Origin: an uncultured Eubacteriales bacterium
GTDB lineage: Bacteria > Bacillota > Clostridia > Lachnospirales > Lachnospiraceae
DNA length: 64,000 nucleotides
NCBI GenBank assembly: GCA_949292785.1
Contig: CASFBK010000004.1
Coordinates: forward strand, 1-64,000
Reading direction: 5' to 3'
Part shown: piece by piece, positions 55,429-64,000 of the stretch
Layout: each line of letters starts with the position of its first letter
How positions within the stretch are numbered: position 1 is the first letter of the stretch
Program-made: the position numbers and the translations under genes
The notes under the pieces: generated by a model
Databases searched by the model: none
What the model was told of the DNA's origin: nothing
The model's input: only the letters and a program-made list of their open reading frames with translations

Positions 55429-57261
55429 ATGAGAGCAGAAAACAAATGGAGATATAAAGGAAAAAGACTGCTGGTATTATTACTGGCAGTCTCTTTTTCA
55501 TTGGAGATAGCATGTACATTTCCGGGAAGCAGTCAGACAAAACAGAGCAGTCAAAGCAGTCAGAGCAGTGAAAAACAATCCCAGCAGGAAGAAAATGACC
55601 CGAAAAGTGCAGTACAGCAGGCATTTTCCAATTATCTGGAACAGGTCTTTCAATCAGAGGTTACTTCCAGTACGCTGAATATGCATTACACCTTAGCTCA
55701 TCCGGAGAACTATGGGATTACCCAGTATCCAATTACTTATGGGGAAGTTACCTCCGAAGAGACCATGGAGGCTTCTGCTATTTTAGAAAACTGGAAATAC
55801 AATCTTGAAAATTTTGAAAAAAAAGATTTAACGATTCCACAGCAGATGACCTATGATATTATGATGGATTTTATCAAAGAGGAAGAATCCGCAGAAAAGT
55901 ATAATTATTATCAGGAGGCGTTAAAGCCTACTACGGGAATCCAGTCTCAGCTTCCGGTACTAATGGCAGAATATACCTTTTATGATGAGCAGGATGTAAA
56001 GGATTATTTGGAGCTGCTTGCCAGCACACCGGATTATTTTGCAAAGATTATTAATTTTGAAAAAGAAAAAGCAAAAAAGGGATTGTTCATGTCGGAATTT
56101 GCAGCAGAAGATATAATTACCCAGTGTCGAAACTTTACAGAGAATCCCGAGGATAACTATATGCTTTCCACCTTTGATGACAGAATTGATGCAATGGATT
56201 CTATCAGTCCGGAGATGGCGGAAGAATACAAAATGCAGAATCGTGAGGTGGTAACTCAGCAGGTGATTCCTGCATATAATAATCTGGCAGATGAAATGGA
56301 AGTGTTAAAAGACACTGGAAAGAACAGTCAGGGACTCTGTTATTTAGAAAATGGAAAGGAATACTATACATATCTGGTAGCTTACACCACAGGCTCTGAC
56401 ATGTCTGTAGAGGAAATACAGAAACAGACAGAAAAACAGCGTTTGCAGGATATGTCAGATTTGGCGGAAGTGTTAAAAAATAATCCTGACATTACTCAAA
56501 AGTGCAGCAGTTACACTCTTGCAACGGAAGAACCTACCCGGATACTTCAGGATCTTCAGGTGAAGATGCAGCAGGACTTTCCAACACCTCCCGATACCTC
56601 TTTTACGATTAAGTCTGTGCATCCGTCTTTAGAGGAATACACGGCGCCGGCATTTTATCTGACACCGCCGATTGACGATATTTCACAGAATTCCATTTAC
56701 ATTAATGGGTCAAAGAATTATGAAAAAATGCAGTTATATACGACCCTTGCACACGAAGGCTTTCCGGGACATCTCTATCAGAATGTTATGGAAAGAAGCT
56801 GTGGTTTAGAGCCGATACGAAGTCTGTTCGGAAGCAGTGGTTATGCGGAAGGATGGGCAACATATGTGGAGATGCAGTCCTACTATTATGCTGATATTAA
56901 TGAAGAGGTGGAAACTTTTTTACAGAAAAATCAGTCCGCACTGTTGAGTCTTTATGCTTCAACAGATATGGGAATTCACTATGACGGATGGAGCCTTGCA
57001 GATACCATTGACTTTTTTGCTACTTATCAGATTACGGATAAGGAAGCAATTAAACAGATTTATCAGCTGATTGTGGAGGAGCCTGCACATTACCTGAAAT
57101 ATTATATTGGGTATCTGGAATTTTTGAATTTAAGGGACTATGCAATGGAAACCTATGGAGACGGGTACAGTAATTACAAGTTCCATCAGGCATTGATGAA
57201 AATGGGAAATGCACCGTTTTCTATTTTAAAAGAGTATTTGCCAAAGTATTGGGAAGAGTAA
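55429..57261 (+). CDS. DUF885 family putative metallopeptidase, secreted or lipoprotein
   Basis: 610 residues. A hydrophobic signal (about 12-27) ends in SLEIAC, an imperfect lipobox, followed by a Ser/Gln-rich linker. The DUF885 domain follows, with the zinc motif LAHEGFPGHLYQN (about 443-455) and a downstream Glu in GYAEGWATYVEMQ. Family members are predicted carboxypeptidases. It starts the region right of the peptide cluster and has higher GC than it. Confidence 0.88.
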   Translation: MRAENKWRYKGKRLLVLLLAVSFSLEIACTFPGSSQTKQSSQSSQSSEKQSQQEENDPKSAVQQAFSNYLEQVFQSEVTSSTLNMHYTLAHPENYGITQYPITYGEVTSEETMEASAILENWKYNLENFEKKDLTIPQQMTYDIMMDFIKEEESAEKYNYYQEALKPTTGIQSQLPVLMAEYTFYDEQDVKDYLELLASTPDYFAKIINFEKEKAKKGLFMSEFAAEDIITQCRNFTENPEDNYMLSTFDDRIDAMDSISPEMAEEYKMQNREVVTQQVIPAYNNLADEMEVLKDTGKNSQGLCYLENGKEYYTYLVAYTTGSDMSVEEIQKQTEKQRLQDMSDLAEVLKNNPDITQKCSSYTLATEEPTRILQDLQVKMQQDFPTPPDTSFTIKSVHPSLEEYTAPAFYLTPPIDDISQNSIYINGSKNYEKMQLYTTLAHEGFPGHLYQNVMERSCGLEPIRSLFGSSGYAEGWATYVEMQSYYYADINEEVETFLQKNQSALLSLYASTDMGIHYDGWSLADTIDFFATYQITDKEAIKQIYQLIVEEPAHYLKYYIGYLEFLNLRDYAMETYGDGYSNYKFHQALMKMGNAPFSILKEYLPKYWEE

Positions 57262-57360
57262 CGCTTGTCGAATTTTACCGAATATTTACCGTAAGTTTAC
57301 AACAAAAAGATAGTAAAGAACGAAAAGAAGGGATAGAGTGAGTTAGAAGAAGAAAAATGG

Positions 57361-58002
57361 TTGGGAAGGAAATTGAATTTGAAAGAAGATATATTACTGC
57401 AGGAATACCTGCAAAACGAGGATTTTATTATAAAAAGTGAATGCGCTATCAGCTTATTAAATACAAAGCTGCAGATTATTGATGCAGATTTGGGGATGCG
57501 GTATCACCGCAAGGTGATTCATAGTAAGACCAGCAGGATTAAGTCCTATGAGAGCATTAAGACAAAGCTAAAGCGTAAAGAACTGCCGGAGGACGTACCC
57601 ACGGTATTAGAAAAAATAAATGATTTAGTAGGGGTAAGAGCAGTTTGTACCTATACAGATGATTTGTATCAAATCGTAAAAATGCTATATGACCAGCAGG
57701 ATGTTAAGGTAATAAAAGAAAAGGATTATATTAAAAATCCGAAGAAATCAGGATACCGGAGTCTGCATTTGATTTTGGAAATCCCTATCTGCCTTCAGGG
57801 GGAAACCCAGTGGGTAAAGATAGAGCTGCAGCTGCGGACGGCAGCCATGGATTATTGGGCAGGTCTGGATTATCAGTTACAGTATAAAAAGGAAAATAAG
57901 GAAGCACGGCGAATCGGAGAGGAATTAAAAGAATACGCCAATGCGATTGAAGAGATTGACCGTAAGGTATTAGAGCTGCGAAAAAGAATAGAAGCTATTT
58001 GA
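57361..58002 (+). CDS. Small alarmone synthetase (RelQ-type GTP pyrophosphokinase)
   Basis: 213 residues; the start is uncertain among several in-frame TTG codons (57361, 57373 and 57379, the last with GGGAAGG 9 bases upstream). The RelA/SpoT synthetase domain shows MRYHRKVIHSKTSRIKSYESIKTKLKRK, NDLVGVRAVCTYTDDLY, SGYRSLHL and ELQLRTAAMDYWAGLDYQLQY. There is no HD hydrolase domain, so it only makes (p)ppGpp. It would raise alarmone levels under cell-wall or nutrient stress. Confidence 0.9.
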   Translation: MGRKLNLKEDILLQEYLQNEDFIIKSECAISLLNTKLQIIDADLGMRYHRKVIHSKTSRIKSYESIKTKLKRKELPEDVPTVLEKINDLVGVRAVCTYTDDLYQIVKMLYDQQDVKVIKEKDYIKNPKKSGYRSLHLILEIPICLQGETQWVKIELQLRTAAMDYWAGLDYQLQYKKENKEARRIGEELKEYANAIEEIDRKVLELRKRIEAI

Positions 58003-58021
58003 AAATTTTCAAATAGCTTCT
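57990..58021. terminator. Bidirectional terminator between the alarmone synthetase and rsmI
   Basis: A perfect 32-base palindrome centred at 58005/58006 that includes the alarmone synthetase stop codon; both sides are A/T rich. The two genes converge. Confidence 0.75.
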
Positions 58022-58025
58022 ATAT

Positions 58026-58877
58026 TTATACGTCAGTATCAGAAAGCAATTTTGCATATACCTCTCTCTTTGAAATACCCCGGTCCTTTGCTACCAGTTT
58101 CATGGCTTCTTTCCGGGAAATCCCCTGTTCTTCATAGTGTGCCATATGTTCTTCCAAGGAAAGTGTTTCCCAGGTGGCTTGCTCTTCCTGCAAGAGTTCC
58201 TCCTGGCTTTTTCCCTGAATGACCAGAACAAATTCTCCTTTTGGCTCATTTTCCTGATAGTAGGAAATGGCTCCGGAAAGGGTTGTCTGAAAGGCTGTTT
58301 CGTAGCGTTTCGTCAGCTCCCGGCATAGAGTAAGAGAGCGGTCACCAAGTACCGCGTAAAGTTCTTCCAATGTTTTTTTCAGATGGTGAGGAGCTTCATA
58401 GAGAATGATGGTACGGGTCTCTTTTTCCAGAGAAGCGAGGATGGTCTGGCGTTCCTTTTTCTCTCTGGGCAAAAAGGCTTCAAAGGCAAAGCGTCTGGTA
58501 GGAAGCCCGGAAAGTGTCAGTGCTGTAATACATGCAGCAGCCCCCGGCAGGGAAGTAACTTCAATACCGGATTCATAGCAGATGCGCACCAGGTCTTCTC
58601 CCGGGTCTGAAATACCGGGAGTTCCGGCATCTGTAATGAGAGCTACGTTAAGACCGGACTTCATTTTGTCTACCAGTTGGTAGGCTTTTTCTATTTTGTT
58701 GTATTCATGATAGCTGGTCATGGGGGTTTTTATTTCAAAATGATTTAACAGCTTAATGGAATTTCTGGTGTCCTCGGCTGCAATCAAATCAACTTCTTCT
58801 AAGGTTCGTAATACTCTTAAGGTAATATCTTCTAAGTTTCCGATTGGTGTTGCGCATAAGTATAGTTTTCCCTGCAT
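58026..58877 (-). CDS. rsmI: 16S rRNA (cytidine1402-2'-O)-methyltransferase
   Basis: 283 residues, SPOUT-unrelated tetrapyrrole-methylase fold: LYLCATPIGNLEDITLRVLRTL, AEDTRNSIKLLNHF, ITDAGTPGISDPGEDLVR and LPGAAACITALTLSGLP. It methylates C1402 of 16S rRNA with RsmH. The C-terminal HTH-like tail (ISKREVYAKL) is typical. Confidence 0.97.
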   Translation of the reverse strand: MQGKLYLCATPIGNLEDITLRVLRTLEEVDLIAAEDTRNSIKLLNHFEIKTPMTSYHEYNKIEKAYQLVDKMKSGLNVALITDAGTPGISDPGEDLVRICYESGIEVTSLPGAAACITALTLSGLPTRRFAFEAFLPREKKERQTILASLEKETRTIILYEAPHHLKKTLEELYAVLGDRSLTLCRELTKRYETAFQTTLSGAISYYQENEPKGEFVLVIQGKSQEELLQEEQATWETLSLEEHMAHYEEQGISRKEAMKLVAKDRGISKREVYAKLLSDTDV

Positions 58878-58902
58878 GGTGCGTGTTCTCCTTGCGTTTT
58901 TA

Positions 58903-59415
58903 TTATTGGATAGTTCCGTTAGCGCTGCATGTTAGCGTTAAAGTTTTAGTAAGTCTTATTCCAAAAAGGGTATCAACAAAGGTAAAGGAACCTGTTGCGG
59001 TATTTCCGGATTTACTGGCAGATTTACTGGCAAAATAGTAATGGGAGTTAGAGACTGACGTAGAACAAGAAGTGTTTGTGCAGGCGGAGGAAGAACCATT
59101 GTATTGAAAGGTTCCCGTTAATGTATAAGAGCCAATCGTTGTACCGGAACTGTTTTTTATATTATATGTTTTGGATGCAGTTCGCTGTTTAGTTGAAGCA
59201 TATGTAGCAGCAGTCGTCTTCGAATAGCTGTGGGTAGAAAATGTATTAGCATTTTCAGGAGTAATACATAACTCTACTTCTGCATATAAATCGTCACTGA
59301 TATATTCCGTATATGTAGAAGTGACAGGTAATGTATCAGTGTTTTTGGCTTCCACTGGCAAATAAGAGTTAAAAAGCAGACAAAATGAAAAAATTATTAC
59401 AAATGTACGTTTCAT
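58903..59415 (-). CDS. Secreted Thr/Ser-rich protein of unknown function
   Basis: 170 residues. A signal peptide (about 1-23, cleaved after VEA) leads a small beta-rich, Ser/Thr/Asn-rich domain with four cysteines after the signal (CITPE, CTNTSC and LTCS). TAAGGAGG lies upstream of the ATG. It ends a minus-strand set that begins with padR and the HAAS-like gene. No family recognised. Confidence 0.75.
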   Translation of the reverse strand: MKRTFVIIFSFCLLFNSYLPVEAKNTDTLPVTSTYTEYISDDLYAEVELCITPENANTFSTHSYSKTTAATYASTKQRTASKTYNIKNSSGTTIGSYTLTGTFQYNGSSSACTNTSCSTSVSNSHYYFASKSASKSGNTATGSFTFVDTLFGIRLTKTLTLTCSANGTIQ

Positions 59416-59483
59416 AGTAACCTCCTTAGTATAAATATCATTTGGATTTAGTAATCTTAATTTGTTCTATTTGGAATTGCTTA

Positions 59484-59900
59484 TTAAAGCACTGAATCTT
59501 CATCATCTATATCAATTTCAGGGTAGATAATGATTGTTTCATCTATGCTAACCGGAGATGATTTTATTGCTAAATAGTAATAGAGAATCAGTGCAGTAAG
59601 GATACATAAAAATAAAATTGCTATAGAAATAAAAATAACGTGAACTCTGTGTTGTCGACGTGAATTTGAAACAATGTCTTCCAGAGAAAGTGATTCTGCA
59701 AAAGAAAGAGTCATTTCCTCTGGTGTTCCAAAATGTTCAATAATATCCTCATAGGAAATATGTGGATACTCCAATACATAAGTAGAAATATCCTCATGAA
59801 TGGAAGAAATAATTTCCTGTCTATGCGGGTATTTCTTCGGAATATAAGAGTCAATTTGTTTATAGTATCGTTTAAGCTTTGATGCTAATTTCTTTTTCAT
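59484..59900 (-). CDS. HAAS/DUF1700-like membrane protein
   Basis: 138 residues from the ATG at 59900, which has AAGGGG 6 bases upstream. The N-terminal helical domain (KLASKLKRYYKQIDSYIPKKYPHRQEIISSIHEDISTYV...EHFGTPEEM) is the HAAS-type domain that habitually follows PadR regulators; one membrane helix (about 85-110) and a short acidic C-terminus follow. It overlaps padR by 29 bases. Confidence 0.8.
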   Translation of the reverse strand: MKKKLASKLKRYYKQIDSYIPKKYPHRQEIISSIHEDISTYVLEYPHISYEDIIEHFGTPEEMTLSFAESLSLEDIVSNSRRQHRVHVIFISIAILFLCILTALILYYYLAIKSSPVSIDETIIIYPEIDIDDEDSVL

Positions 59901-60249
59901 AAGTATCCCCTTCTTTTGAAGCAAGCAAAAATTGAATCAGGTCAGAATAATTTTGGTAGGATTCTACTAATTTCTGATAGTAGGAGAGTCCAGAGTCCTC
60001 CAGATGATAGTAAATACGTGTTTGACGTACACCAACTTTTTTCTCATAAAAAGAAATATAGTGTTCGTCAGACAGACGGTAAAGAATTGGATACATAGAA
60101 CCTTCCAGTATAGTATAATTCTGATTACTGCGTTTTTTTAATTCCTGTGAAAGTTGATAACCGTACATATCCTGCTCGGATAGAAGCTTCAGCAGCATCA
60201 TTTCAATGGTTGCTTTTTTATAATTTGATATTAAAGTAGATGTTTTCAT
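59872..60249 (-). CDS. PadR-family transcriptional regulator
   Basis: 125 residues from the ATG at 60249, with GAGGTG 6 bases upstream. Winged helix MLLKLLSEQDMYGYQLSQELKKRSNQNYTILEGSMYPILYRLSDEHYISFYE is diagnostic. Paired with a HAAS-like protein, as usual. It is divergent from a secreted-protein gene with a strong promoter at 60323-60351 and probably controls both sides. Confidence 0.92.
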   Translation of the reverse strand: MKTSTLISNYKKATIEMMLLKLLSEQDMYGYQLSQELKKRSNQNYTILEGSMYPILYRLSDEHYISFYEKKVGVRQTRIYYHLEDSGLSYYQKLVESYQNYSDLIQFLLASKEGDTYEKEISIKA

Positions 60250-60322
60250 AATAGGCACCTCATCTTTTAACATTATGAATTAATTATATTTAATAATCAA
60301 TACCTAGAATAAAAATATATTG

Positions 60323-60351
60323 TTGACAAATATATATAGGTATGTGATAAT
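60323..60351 (+). promoter_or_regulatory. Promoter of the 60439 secreted-protein gene
   Basis: A perfect TTGACA (60323-60328), 17-base spacer and GATAAT (60346-60351). The spacer has an AT palindromic look (ATATATAT) and could hold the PadR operator. Confidence 0.75.
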
Positions 60352-60438
60352 GCAAATAGATTACGTAATTAGGGAAGTCATAAGAAGTCATAATTTAACA
60401 AAGGAAAAATAGGTAATTAAGGTAAGGAGGAATTGAAA

Positions 60439-61215
60439 ATGAGAGAAAAAATATTAGTGTTGTTATTATCTAGTGTGGTAATAGGTTGGAGTATTGTACC
60501 TGTACAAGCAAAAGAAAAATACGAACAACAATATTTAAATGTTACAACAGAATTTATAGAAGAAGCAGATGTAGAAGTTTCACCACAAGGATATTTAAAG
60601 CTAACAAAAGTAAATGAGTGTGGCGAAAAGGCGGGAAATATAAGGCAAAAAGAAGTAGAGGTTTTGATATTAATACCAGAGGAAGAAGAAAATTTAAAGG
60701 AAGCATTGCAAAATATTAAAGAAATTAAAAGTGGAGAAATTTCATCTGTTGAATCAAAAGAGTTTATGGAATCAATAAATACTAATGAAGCTCAGGTTAT
60801 GTCATTAGGTTCTGGTACAAAAAGTAATGAAACGTGGGGATGTAAGGCAAGTTTAACAATTTCTTATGATGAAACTGTTAAGAATGGGAGAAATGCAGTG
60901 TTATTGAAAAAGGTATCTTCTAAGATTCAAAATGGAGATTCTGCTTACGTATCAAAGTATACTATAAATTATGGATGTTCAGGAGCAACACCAAACCAAA
61001 ATTATAAAACACAAAATGGAACAAAGTCATATGGGTATGTCCCAGCTACATTCTCAGAATCACAAACAATTACCTGTCCTTCAACATGGTCATATGTATA
61101 TGAGGAAAGTTATGTAGCAACTGTAGGAGCAAATATGTCCATAACTGTAACAAAAAGAAGTGGGCAAAGCACGGTTTCGACAACTCTTACGATATCAAAT
61201 AATTTAGCTTTTTAA
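60439..61215 (+). CDS. Secreted protein of unknown function
   Basis: 258 residues from the ATG at 60439, with AAGGAGG 8 bases upstream. A signal peptide (about 1-24, ending VQA) leads an acidic first half and a Ser/Thr/Asn-rich beta-type second half with cysteines at GCKAS, YGCSG and ITCPS. Similar in style to the 58903 product, but no alignable motif was found by eye. Probably regulated by the divergent PadR. Confidence 0.75.
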   Translation: MREKILVLLLSSVVIGWSIVPVQAKEKYEQQYLNVTTEFIEEADVEVSPQGYLKLTKVNECGEKAGNIRQKEVEVLILIPEEEENLKEALQNIKEIKSGEISSVESKEFMESINTNEAQVMSLGSGTKSNETWGCKASLTISYDETVKNGRNAVLLKKVSSKIQNGDSAYVSKYTINYGCSGATPNQNYKTQNGTKSYGYVPATFSESQTITCPSTWSYVYEESYVATVGANMSITVTKRSGQSTVSTTLTISNNLAF

Positions 61216-61234
61216 TTTTAGGAGAAATCAGAAA

Positions 61235-61498
61235 ATGATATTTAACAGAAAAGAACTTACCATCACCTTTTCTATGAAGGAACAGGCGGAAATAAAAGAA
61301 TTACTTCAAAGCAATGGAATACAATATAAATGCAAGATAAAAAATAGAAATAGTGTATCACCGTTTTCTAGTGAAAGAGGGCGGACAGGAACGTTGGGGC
61401 AAGATATGGAGCTTACATATGAATACGTATTTTATGTGCATAAAAAAGATTTTGTCAAAGCGAAAGGCGTACTAGAGGGGTTAAAAAGTAAAATATAA
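61235..61498 (+). CDS. Small protein of unknown function
   Basis: 87 residues, no signal or membrane segment. LTITFSMKEQAEIKELLQSNGIQYKCKI and EYVFYVHKKDFVKAKGVLEGL give a beta-alpha-beta look like small signal-transducing DUF2007-type proteins; that link is weak. GGAG lies 10 bases before the ATG; it follows the secreted-protein gene by 19 bases and is probably cotranscribed. Confidence 0.7.
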   Translation: MIFNRKELTITFSMKEQAEIKELLQSNGIQYKCKIKNRNSVSPFSSERGRTGTLGQDMELTYEYVFYVHKKDFVKAKGVLEGLKSKI

Positions 61499-61576
61499 AA
61501 ATAGTAATATCCGTTCTATTTAAAATAAATGGAACGGGCATTACTAATCTCCATAAATATCATAAGCTTGAATTTA

Positions 61577-62245
61577 CTATTGCCTGCTATTGCGTAAATG
61601 CATGTATACTGTATTCTTTGAGATATCTAATTGCTCTGCAACCTTGATAACAGCATCTTTGATATTGAAAATACCTTTTTCCTGCAAACGCAGCACAATT
61701 TCTTTGTTTTTATTGTTAGGAGAAATATCCGGATTGTTCATAATTTCTTCCTGTATCTCTGCAACGGAATCGGAAATCAGGTCATCAACGTTCTGAGAAA
61801 AACTTTCAATCATATTCAGGTTGTCCGATTCCTGATTTGCCAGAGGACTAAAGGCAGACAAAAAATCAGCAAGAGACAAATCCATATAAAAATTGATACA
61901 AATCAGTCCGATAATGCGTTCATGTTCTCCTACGATTGGAATAGTAGCAGATTTTATGGTAATGCCATGCTTATTTTTATTAAAATATGCCAGGGTGCGA
62001 GGCGCATCGCCGCTTTCGATATCTTCCAGCATTTTTAAAGCCAGATTGGTAATAGGCGCCCCGGTCTGGCGGCCGGAATGGTGTCCGTGTATAACTTCAA
62101 TAGCAGACGCCTGTAAATCTGCCAGGCTGTGAAGAACAATTTCGCATCCCTCACCAAGATAAATGCCAAGTCCCTGAACAACAATTTTCATAGCACGAAA
62201 AATCAGTTCATCACTAGCGGTAAGAACAATATCATCATTTTTCAT
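61577..62245 (-). CDS. YheO-type PAS/HTH transcriptional regulator
   Basis: 222 residues from the ATG at 62245. An N-terminal YheO-like PAS domain (about 20-125, EIVLHSLADLQASAIEVIHGHHSGRQTGAPIT) and a C-terminal HTH (LQEKGIFNIKDAVIKVAEQLDISKNTVYMHLRNSR). Relatives control amino-acid or D-amino-acid catabolism. It starts 25 bases after the stop of the GH1 gene on the same strand, so the two are likely cotranscribed. Confidence 0.88.
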   Translation of the reverse strand: MKNDDIVLTASDELIFRAMKIVVQGLGIYLGEGCEIVLHSLADLQASAIEVIHGHHSGRQTGAPITNLALKMLEDIESGDAPRTLAYFNKNKHGITIKSATIPIVGEHERIIGLICINFYMDLSLADFLSAFSPLANQESDNLNMIESFSQNVDDLISDSVAEIQEEIMNNPDISPNNKNKEIVLRLQEKGIFNIKDAVIKVAEQLDISKNTVYMHLRNSRQ

Positions 62246-62269
62246 CAAATTTACCCCATCCTATCTGAA

Positions 62270-63739
<1,470 letters not shown>

Positions 63740-63807
63740 TCATTCTATAAAGGAAGCATAACATGAAAAAATGAAAAAATCAACAGTAAAATTGTAAAAA
63801 ACAGGGA

Positions 63808-63836
63808 TTGACTGAACAAAATTAATGTGTTATGAT
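63808..63836 (+). promoter_or_regulatory. Promoter of the RidA gene
   Basis: TTGACT (63808-63813), 17-base spacer and TATGAT (63831-63836), 48 bases before the start codon. Confidence 0.7.
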
Positions 63837-63883
63837 AAATAAAAATAAAATATTTTTCATTCAAAAACAGAGGAGGGATGAAA

Positions 63884-64000
63884 GATGAAAATTATTTCAT
63901 CAAAAAATGCACCGGAAGCAATCGGACCGTATTCCCAGGCAATACAGACAGACCGGTACTTGTTTGTTTCCGGTCAGCTTCCAATCAACCCGGAAACCGG
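63884..64000 (+). CDS. ridA: RidA/YjgF family enamine/imine deaminase (partial)
   Basis: The first 39 codons are present and run off the right edge. IISSKNAPEAIGPYSQAIQ and YLFVSGQLPINPETG are the RidA N-terminal signature. RidA hydrolyses reactive 2-aminoacrylate-type intermediates. GGAGGG lies 7 bases before the ATG. Confidence 0.93.

Overview
The window is a Gram-positive, low-GC Clostridia chromosome segment, most likely Lachnospiraceae. The grounds are the gene order rpmH-rnpA-yidD-yidC-khpB-mnmE-mnmG-rsmG-parAB, the DUF3881 and DUF4446 neighbours, spore-maturation genes spmA/spmB, and strong AGGAGG-type ribosome binding sites. It spans the replication origin: dnaA, dnaN, yaaA, recF, gyrB and gyrA run leftward and rpmH onward runs rightward, with DnaA-box clusters on both sides of dnaA.

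Left arm (1-10 kb): the leader and promoter of what looks like a leftward rRNA operon starting off the edge, tRNA-Ser, a two-subunit fumarase under a divergent AraC-type regulator, a DUF2975/HTH/DUF4153 membrane operon, two MATE exporters with a cytidylate-kinase-like protein, and a CmpB-type membrane protein. Origin core (10-26.6 kb): gyrA to dnaA, oriC, rpmH to rsmG. 26.7-35.7 kb: a degenerate alpha/beta hydrolase, a DegS/DegU-like two-component pair, two perfect parS palindromes bracketing a degenerate 19-20 bp repeat array, parA/parB, an HD-GYP protein, DUF3881, and tRNA-Arg and tRNA-Lys. 36-45.6 kb: a membrane protein of unknown function, pepT, trmB, a D,D-carboxypeptidase, an AbiE-like pair, spmAB, a MarR regulator and a FlxA-like coiled-coil protein.

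The striking region is 45.7-55.3 kb, an AT-rich island. A LytTR response regulator and an AgrC-like GHKL kinase are followed by two tandem LytTR-type sites (11-bp repeats 20 bp apart). Then come a 17-residue hydrophobic peptide and nine tiny Cys-rich peptides sharing one 15-residue leader (Pro at 7, Glu at 12 in eight of nine, first common Cys exactly at 16). Among them lie a radical SAM/SPASM maturase, an HExxH metalloprotease, an ABC exporter without a C39 peptidase domain, two paralogous 225-residue proteins of unknown function and a membrane-anchored DUF4097-like protein. I read it as a multi-precursor RiPP locus under peptide-sensing control. The maturase and peptides recall the computationally named CcpM / Clo7bot class of clostridial Cys-rich peptides, but this multi-subfamily arrangement with protease, paralogues and quorum-type regulation is not something I recognise as described.

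Right end (55.4-64 kb): a DUF885 lipoprotein-like peptidase, a small alarmone synthetase, rsmI, a PadR/HAAS-like operon with secreted proteins on either side, a YheO-type regulator, a GH1 6-phospho-beta-glucosidase and the start of a RidA gene. All calls come from reading the sequence; no database search was run.
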